A stretch of 58,500 bases of DNA. It comes from Cristatella mucedo. Its lineage: Eukaryota; Bryozoa; Phylactolaemata; Cristatellidae. This document shows positions 52,201 through 58,500 of the stretch, in pieces. The translations under genes and the position numbers were made by a program. The stretch is taken from contig WPIO01000013.1 in the NCBI GenBank assembly GCA_009760855.2, forward strand, positions 2,304,001 through 2,362,500, read 5' to 3'. Below the pieces are notes generated by a model. It saw nothing but the letters and a program-made list of their open reading frames with translations. It had not been told where the DNA came from and made no database searches. The first letter of the stretch is position 1, and each line of letters begins with the position of its first letter.

Positions 52201-55200
52201 CATCGAACCACCGGGCGACAGACAGCTCGACACTCACGGCTTGATAAGCGAGGACCGTCTTCCTCAGGAAGTCGGGAAGCGGCGAGCCATCCGGATAGGG
52301 CACCGGCTGCAGTACGGCAATGCCACTGGCGCTCTTGCTCGGGACCAAGCGCAGGCCACTGGAAGGCGCGCCGCCCTCGGAGGAGCCAACTGAGGAGGCA
52401 GCACTCGATGCGCGTGAAGCCATCACACGCAAGCACTGCTTGATTCCCGATGTGGAGCCCACGTCGCATGCTTCGCGAAGCTTCTGCATTGAGCAGCGCA
52501 CGTTGTACTTGAGGTCTCGCACGTCGTTCAGCAGGGAGTGCACTGGCTGAAACGACAGCACAGGTGACGTCTCAGTAGCAGCCGACACAGATCGGGTGGT
52601 GCCCACAACGAGAAACGATCGTGTCGACACGCAATGGCACGAGACGGACTGGGAGCTCGCTACTTGCCACTGATATCAAGAGCAGATAACTTCGGAGAGG
52701 CATAGCACTTGAGAATGATGACAACGAAATGTGTGTAATGCATGAGCAGCACGAATACCTTCAGAGAGTCATCCAAAGCCTTGATGCCATAAGGCCTCAG
52801 GTGCACTGTCTCTCGACTGATTTTTGCTTTAGAAGACACGTTGGATCCCTTTCGGCTGGGCTTCTGAGCAGAAACGAGTGAACACACAGTAAATACCGTG
52901 AATGCAGAAACACGAGGCATATGCAAACATGCAAGGGACCAAAAAATTACAGCTACAATTGGGTGGGAAGATGAGCACAGAGGAAGAAACCGCACTATGA
53001 TGAGAGTAAGACTGATGGTGAACAAACAAGCATCCACAGAGCCGCCATCACGGGGGATGTATTTTGTACGATGGTACAGAGGATGAAAGACCAGGAGTAA
53101 CATCAGTTAAGCTCCTTTGAACGATGTATCAAATGAATTGTGTATAACCCTTAAGGCAGGCATACTCGTGGACACGATTAGGTGCTGGGTTCTATCCTAT
53201 TGCAGCACGGTAATGAAAAGCAACTCGCTACGTGCAGCTTGGCAGTGGCTTACCAGACACTGTGCTGCTACGACGATCTTCACCAACAACCATCCGGAAT
53301 GAACAAGTCGTAGACGTTACATACCCGCAATTCATCTACTCTATCCTACTTTTCACATCTAGCCTGCATCTGCTTCTCAGGTGCCATAAGTTTTCGCAAG
53401 TCAAGCCCTGCAGTTACAGTCATCTTATGCCTTACTCTATCTCAAAAGATGAGCAATAAGTGTGAAAAGCGCAGACAAAAACACCATTAAAAAAGGAGCT
53501 CTCACAAGGATCTTCCCAGGTTTGCAGGCTATGGCTGTATCTACAATGGAAAGCTTACGAATGTCATAACTGTTTTTTCACTCGAAAGTCCAAGGGTCAT
53601 AAGTTAAAATTTATGTATATTTACAAGACGTTGAACCACTTATTTGACGGGAGATGTTGATAGGGAAGCTTAAAAGTGTTATTCCTTCTTCATTGACAAG
53701 CTAGCACGAAGCCGTCCCTCCATGATGCTACCTCCATCTACGGCGTCTATTCATTCAAAACCTGGAACCTTGATCTGAAATTCATCCGTCGCCAACAATA
53801 AAAAGTGTTCTCAAATTTCCCACAATTTCCCACTTCAGATGTGCAATGATGCTTCCTTTACAGCTGCAAGGCTAGTCTTCAAGTCCCAGCGGTTTGGGCA
53901 GGTGCCTCCTTTGCTAAAAGAGCTAGGATGGATGCCGGTTGAGCAACGGATACAGCACATAGTTCTTACGCTGACCCACAAGGCCCGCCACGGCTTGGCT
54001 CCTTCGTACCTAGCTGAACTGCTGCATCAGTTTCAGCCTGTTCGTGCCTTCAGGTCATGTGTGGACAATAAATTAGCTGTTCCATTCCTCCGCTTAAAGA
54101 CCATTGGCGACAGAAGCTATAGCTCTGCAGGTTCTAGACTGCGGAACTTGCTTCCACAATTCTTAAGCAACGACAACTACTCTCCTAATGCCAACTATGG
54201 CTCATCCTTTCCAGCGGTCGTGAGCTACTGCTTCCATGCTACTCACTACCTCAACTGCTCTCCTGACTCGGCTATGCTTCCCACTTTCTCTCTGTTGAGT
54301 GAGATTAAGTCTATTGGCTAAGAATGAGTAATGAAAGCCGCTTAGGCTTTGAATGCGCTAGAGAAAACTCTCCTTCACAACACCCACATACTCTTTGTGG
54401 CTGTGTGCAGTTACAGATGGAGGTACATGGCATTAAAGCACACACAGAGTAAACAGCAAGAGATTTAGTCCTCTGTGGGTGTGATAGTGGTATTACTATT
54501 CACTCCCCAAAAAGGTCCTAGCTTGTGGGTGACCCAACCGGTGAGACACTGATCATCTGATATCGTTGGCAAACTACTCGATATTTTGCAAACAAGTACT
54601 AGAGCCGAAATCCTATGGAGAAATGCTAAAAATAATTGCTGAACTCGAAGGATTGGCAATTTTCCCAACAATCCAGACGATCTGTTAGTTATCGGTACCC
54701 ATAAGGTGAGTGGCTTAGATTGATACCCGACCTCACATGTAATTTGTCAATGGGCAACTGTGGCAAACTTGTGAATCATTTCAAAGAGGTTTCTTCTTAT
54801 TTAAAAACACCTATTTAGGACAGCATTTAGTGGGTCCCTGTGATTCGTCCTTCATGTGCTTATGCGTGCTGACACTGTGCATGCTGCCACTAACCACAGT
54901 TGCATGCTGACCCTGTGCATGTCACCCCTAACCATGTTATTCATTTTGTTTGTTTATCAAGCATGATTTTACTCACCATTCAATTGCACTTCCCTTTGCA
55001 GCAAATGTAAAGCGCCTAGAGAGAGATTAAGTTCTCGGAGGGTGCTTTATCAAGTGCATTATTATTATTATTATCTTCTTGCAAGCAGCTATTCCAATCG
55101 GAAAATATGGTCTTCAGTGATAAATTAGAAGCCCAAGCAAACTAATTGGAACCAAATCCTTCCTTTACAAGTAAAAGCAGAACAATTTATTAAAGGGTCT

Positions 55201-58200
55201 TTCATGCTACAGTTCATTCGAAGTCAACATCCGTATGGCTATGGGCAATCGAGTAACTTGCAAGCTTCCTCTGCGAATCTAATTCGTGGAAGCAGAATCT
55301 GACAGGACGTAGCTTCACATCAATCAATGATGAGATAATGTTAGATTAAGTGATCAGCTCACATTTCAGTGGACGACCACACTAGTATCGCAATGAAGCT
55401 TGCTCACTCTCAGCTACATGACATTGCAAAAGTTGGGCCTGCTTAGAAGGGGATACCACATCTAGGATGAGTCATGCATTTTGGGTACCCTGCCTCGACT
55501 TTTTTTAACTCACTACTTGCAGGTCTTCCGACCTGTGTAATAAGCCTTGCAAGTAAGTTCCAGCCTGGCTTTAAAGCTAATCACTCCACAGAGTGAGCAT
55601 TGCTTCGGGTGTACAACGACCTGCTTAGGAATCCAGACATGGGTAGAGTATCTCTGCTTGTTTTGCTCGATCTTTCGGCAGCTTTTGATACCAATCGATA
55701 CCTATCGATCACCAAGTTTTTCTTGAGCGCCTCTCATCTCGCCTGGGCATCACTGGCACTGCTCTGCAATGGTTCAGGTCCTATCTCAGTGGGAGACTCC
55801 AGAGTATTTACGTGAATGGACAAAGATCATCCGAGGTACCTCTGAAATATGGGGTACCTCAGAGCTCCTTGCTAGGTAAGGTTCTTTTCACGGTTTATAC
55901 TCTCCCTCTTACCGATGTGATTGCCAGCGGATGACACTCAGTTGTACCTTTGCTTTGATCCCTTCCAGCCTTCGAGCATGTCCAATTCTCTCAACTCCCT
56001 TGCTCCATGTATTGATGACATCTGCACAGGGATGTTAGCAAATTTTCTTAAACTAAACGATGATACAACTTATTAGTTGTGAGCAAACCAAGTATAATTC
56101 AGAAATTGGAAAGGCTGACCCTCAAAATCAGCTCTGCCAGCATATCTCCTGTTGAATCTGCACAGAATCTAGGTGTCCTGTTCCAAAGTGAACTTTCGTT
56201 AGACGACCATATCAGCTCCACAATCAAGTCTGCCTACTTTCAGCTACCTAAGATTGCTAAAATTCGGGCTTTTTTTAGATAAGGATACCACATCGAAGTT
56301 GGTCAATGCATTTGTGACATCCCGTCTTGACTTCTGTAACTCACTGCTTGCAGGCCCACCAGCATGTGCAATCAGGCGCTTACAGCTGGTGCAAAACTGC
56401 AGCTAGGCTTGTCTGTCGTGAGCGTCGCAGTTGCCACATCACACCACTTCTCGCCGACCTGCACTGGCTACCAGTCAAGCAACGGATCGACTTCAAGGTT
56501 TTGTCGCTCACTTTTAGGTCACTTCATTCTTTGGCTCCAGCCTATCTCTCAGATCTACTCCACCACCAGGCCAAGCATCGTACCACCAGCTTTTTGCTAT
56601 CCAACAGTCTACCAATACCTCGTACAAACCTAAAATCATTTGGAGACCATGCATTTAGTTCGTATGCTCCCTAAGCCTGGAACTCACTCCCGACTTGCAT
56701 CACAACATCCCCTGACTTGACCACATTTAGAAAGAAATTAAAAACGCACCTATTTATGACAGCATTTAGTGGGTCCCCGTGATTCATCCTTCACGTGCTT
56801 ATGAGTGCTGCCACTGTTGCATGCTGCCACTAATCACACTTGCATGCTGAACCGTGCATGTCACCACTGACCATGTATTCATGTTGTTTATCAAGCATGA
56901 TACCACTTACCATTCGATCATGTTTCCCTTGCAGCAAATGTAAAGCTCTAGAAAGAGATCTTTGGGGGCGCTGTATCAAGCATATTATAATTACTATTAC
57001 CATTATTATTATTATTAATATTACAAGGCGCATACAGTTGGTGCACACCTATGCAGCTAGGCTTGTCTGTCGTGAGCGGCACAGTTGCCACATCACATCA
57101 TTTACCACTGACCTGCACTGTCCCCCAATCAAGCAGCATATCGACTTTAAGGTTTTGTCACTCACTTCTAGGTCCCTACATTCTCTGGCTCCAGTGTACC
57201 TATTAAAACTACTCACTCAAGCTGGGCATCGTACTGCCTGCTCTTCGGACTCGAGCCGATTAGCTGAGCCCCTAACGAAACACAAATCCTTTGAAGACCG
57301 CGCCTTTGGTTACTTATGCTCCCAAAGCCTAGAACTTACTCTCACGTGGTGTAGCGACATCCTACGAATTGACAACTAAAATAGAAGCTAAACAACCACA
57401 ATTTCCTCACATTATTTGCTGCACCCGAGTGAATTGTCATTTGTGTGCTTATGTGCGCTGACACTGGGCATTCTACCACTAATCAATTGACGTCTTTCTA
57501 TCTAGCATAAGTAAAGTGCCTAGAAAGAGATCTAGTTCTCTTAGCATGTCATAAGTATTATATTATTCTTATGTGTTACTGCAGCCATCATCAAGGTGCT
57601 AGGTAAATGCAAATGCAACGGGAAATTCGGATGAATGCTAAATGTAAATAAGATATATTTACAGAGCTAAGACACTCCAAATGAATATCATAGCCTTTGA
57701 GGGAATAAAGGTCATTTCTTGCCGTCCTTAGGAAACAAAACGGCCTTCGACAACGGGGCTTAAAATCCAACCAAATCACATATTCGCACGGTAAAAGACA
57801 CTTAACGTACTACTGCAAGCTCGTATTCAATGCCACTTACCGTATCCCAGCTTTCAATCTTGCTCACGTGCACAAATAACGTGCAATTGGGAATGGGTTC
57901 TCCACAGTTATTCAGCAGGTTAATGTGGCGATAGCCTATAATAGACGAATGAGCTACAAGTTCGCGAGTTAGAACATCACAAACGGTTACCACGACGTTG
58001 TCTTTTCGTGCCCGAGGGCACCACAGATCGCCTGCATCAGCAGCCACATTATCAGACGTCGTTGACAAAGTTACAAGGAACGACGATGGAAAAATCAAAG
58101 CAAACAAAAGAGGTTTATGAAATAGCAGCAGTCCACTGACACCGACAAGCTCACCTGTCTGCATGCAGACGAAGGGAATCGCGTACTGAGCTATGAATTC

Positions 58201-58301
58201 ATCACCAATGAACTCGTCATCAAGAACGACGAACCTCACCAAAGCAACTTCGGGGAAGCTCAAATGGAAAGTGAACGTTTCGTCGAAAAACGGGTTGAAA
58301 C
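48631..58301 (-). CDS. PLCL: Inactive phospholipase C-like protein (PLCL/PRIP), 3' seven exons only
   Basis: Orthologue of vertebrate PLCL1/PLCL2, phospholipase C relatives that bind inositol phosphates, GABA-A receptor-associated proteins and phosphatases but lack lipase activity. Exons on the minus strand are 58301-58155, 57935-57841, 52863-52759, 52546-52238, 52103-52050, 48973-48881 and 48786-48631, all phase-consistent, about 318 residues. The first two encode the C2 domain: [38 protein letters not shown] and CTLFVHV. The rest match the C-terminal region specific to PLCL, including [16 protein letters not shown] is preferred over PLC-beta, delta, gamma or epsilon because of the [18 protein letters not shown] stretch and the matching C-terminal region. 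The PH, EF-hand and X/Y regions lie beyond the right edge, so loss of catalytic residues cannot be checked here. Confidence 0.93.
48881..48973 (-). CDS. PLCL: PLCL penultimate exon
   Basis: 31 codons: [20 protein letters not shown] then [10 protein letters not shown], matching the CQKAA...GLKERKLQK helix of vertebrate PLCL. The donor is GTGGGT. Confidence 0.9.
49190..49260. repeat. GA microsatellite
   Basis: About 35 GA units in a PLCL intron. Confidence 0.97.
49700..50220 (+). mobile_element. LINE fragment joining endonuclease to the RT C-terminus
   Basis: The plus strand codes an endonuclease segment ([31 protein letters not shown]). It then jumps without RT to a C-terminal-like [11 protein letters not shown], so it is internally deleted. 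Confidence 0.75.
50225..51880 (-). mobile_element. Family B LINE, 5'-truncated copy
   Basis: Minus strand: RT frames 51830-51486 ([53 protein letters not shown]), 51476-51183 ([28 protein letters not shown]), 51180-50983 and 50934-50476 ([15 protein letters not shown]). The common tail and AAT repeats end at 50225-50330. It is a few frame breaks away from an intact RT. Confidence 0.92.
51885..51990 (+). repeat. Diverged LINE/SINE tail
   Basis: Plus strand has TTTGCAGCAAAGTTTACAGC and TTCCCCTAGGGTGCTAAAAA, matching the common tail order. Confidence 0.65.
52050..52103 (-). CDS. PLCL: PLCL short exon
   Basis: 18 codons reading [18 protein letters not shown], matching the helix containing ENAD in vertebrate PLCL. 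The TTGTAG acceptor and GTGAGT donor keep phase 0 on both sides. Confidence 0.8.
52238..52546 (-). CDS. PLCL: PLCL exon with Ser/Gly-rich insert
   Basis: 103 codons: [40 protein letters not shown], a Ser/Ala/Gly-rich stretch, then [14 protein letters not shown]. The middle stretch has no close counterpart that I recognise in vertebrate PLCL and reads as a flexible loop. The exon is GC-rich relative to its neighbours. Confidence 0.9.
52759..52863 (-). CDS. PLCL: PLCL exon after the C2 domain
   Basis: 35 codons: [20 protein letters not shown] then [15 protein letters not shown]. This corresponds to the basic linker and the start of the C-terminal helical region in vertebrate PLCL. Confidence 0.88.
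53850..54445 (+). mobile_element. Family A LINE 3' end
   Basis: Plus strand codes [40 protein letters not shown] and [17 protein letters not shown], ending in the family A 3' UTR (CACCCACATACTCTTTGTGG). It is open for 160 codons. Confidence 0.92.
54800..55080 (+). mobile_element. Family B LINE 3' tail
   Basis: Starts in the coding end (AAAACACCTATTTAGGACAG) and runs through the full 3' UTR to an ATT repeat at 55055. Confidence 0.92.
55550..57015 (+). mobile_element. Family B LINE, 5'-truncated copy
   Basis: Plus strand: RT pieces from 55560 ([18 protein letters not shown]) through ATGACACTCAGTTGTACC at about 55932, then RT C-terminal frames 56327-56674 ([20 protein letters not shown]), the 3' UTR and an ATT repeat at about 57000. 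Several frameshifts. Confidence 0.9.
57020..57570 (+). mobile_element. Family B LINE 3' end, diverged second copy
   Basis: Directly follows the previous copy with another RT C-terminal region ([20 protein letters not shown]) and a shortened tail (GTAAAGTGCCTAGAAAGAGA at 57510). Confidence 0.85.
57841..57935 (-). CDS. PLCL: PLCL exon with C2 domain, last strands
   Basis: Continues as [20 protein letters not shown] then [12 protein letters not shown], closing the C2 domain. It ends in phase 0 at a GTAAGT donor, followed by a 5-kb intron. Confidence 0.93.
58155..58301 (-). CDS. PLCL: PLCL exon with C2 domain, first part
   Basis: Reads [40 protein letters not shown] and AIPFVCMQT, the middle of the C2 beta sandwich. 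The acceptor TTGGCAG and donor GTGAGC leave one base for Gly. Earlier exons lie off the window. Confidence 0.94.
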
Positions 58302-58500
58302 CTGCCAAAGAAACATAAAGTTCACTAGTCAGGCAACACTAAAAGCAGCCGTGAACAAGATGGAGGTATCCTGAAACATTGCACTAAAGCCTCTACTACC
58401 GGCTGTAGACGTCTAACCGATGGCCCAGAAGTACAAATAACAGATGCAACCGTCCTGAAAACTCAAAACAGCAGATCCTCTGCTCGTGGATGGGGCATGT

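Larger units (their letters stand above)
52864..57840 (-). other. PLCL intron after the C2 domain
   Basis: A 5-kb intron carrying antisense LINE material: family A at 53850-54445, a family B tail at 54800-55080, family B at 55550-57015 and a diverged copy to 57570. No exon is apparent. Confidence 0.8.

Overview
The window is animal nuclear DNA. It holds three protein-coding genes split by phase-consistent GT-AG introns. There is no operon structure, and roughly half of the visible sequence is retroelement debris and microsatellites. The gene set (cytosolic chaperonin CCT1, a mitochondrial-type crotonase and a PLCL/PRIP-type inactive phospholipase C-like protein), the L2/CR1-like LINEs and the tRNA-derived SINEs point to a metazoan, most likely an invertebrate. 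I cannot name the species from sequence alone.

Layout. Positions 1-5.9 kb are gene-poor: LINE and SINE tails, CA and AT/GT microsatellites, a small tandem-repeat patch and one tRNA-Ala(UGC)-like sequence. CCT1 lies on the minus strand from 19857 down to 5963 and is complete: 11 exons, 558 codons, every junction in phase. A head-to-head partner starts at 20071 on the plus strand, 213 bp away. It is a 7-exon, 304-codon enoyl-CoA hydratase/isomerase-family (crotonase) gene ending at 34329. Its predicted N-terminus looks like a mitochondrial presequence, and its second catalytic glutamate position is a cysteine. From 34.3 to 48.6 kb I find no convincing gene. This stretch holds two successive ATT-tailed LINE copies on the minus strand (one carrying a 580-bp terminal-inverted-repeat element with a 9-bp target duplication, plus a SINE) and a decayed hAT transposase gene. 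From 58301 down to 48631 on the minus strand are the last seven coding exons of a PLCL gene. They cover part of the C2 domain and the conserved C-terminal region; the rest of the gene lies beyond the right edge.

The three genes are ordinary housekeeping or signalling genes and do not form a pathway. The only likely functional coupling is the short shared promoter between CCT1 and the crotonase gene.

Repeats. Two LINE families recur. Family A ends in ATTAC repeats; its best copy is 24399-26952, inserted inside an older repeat. Family B ends in ATT repeats after a conserved GTAAAGCGCCTAGAAAGAGA-type tail. Two tRNA-derived SINE families occur, one of which carries the family B type of tail, suggesting LINE-SINE partnership. 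Two inverted copies of the other SINE bracket CCT1 exon 2.
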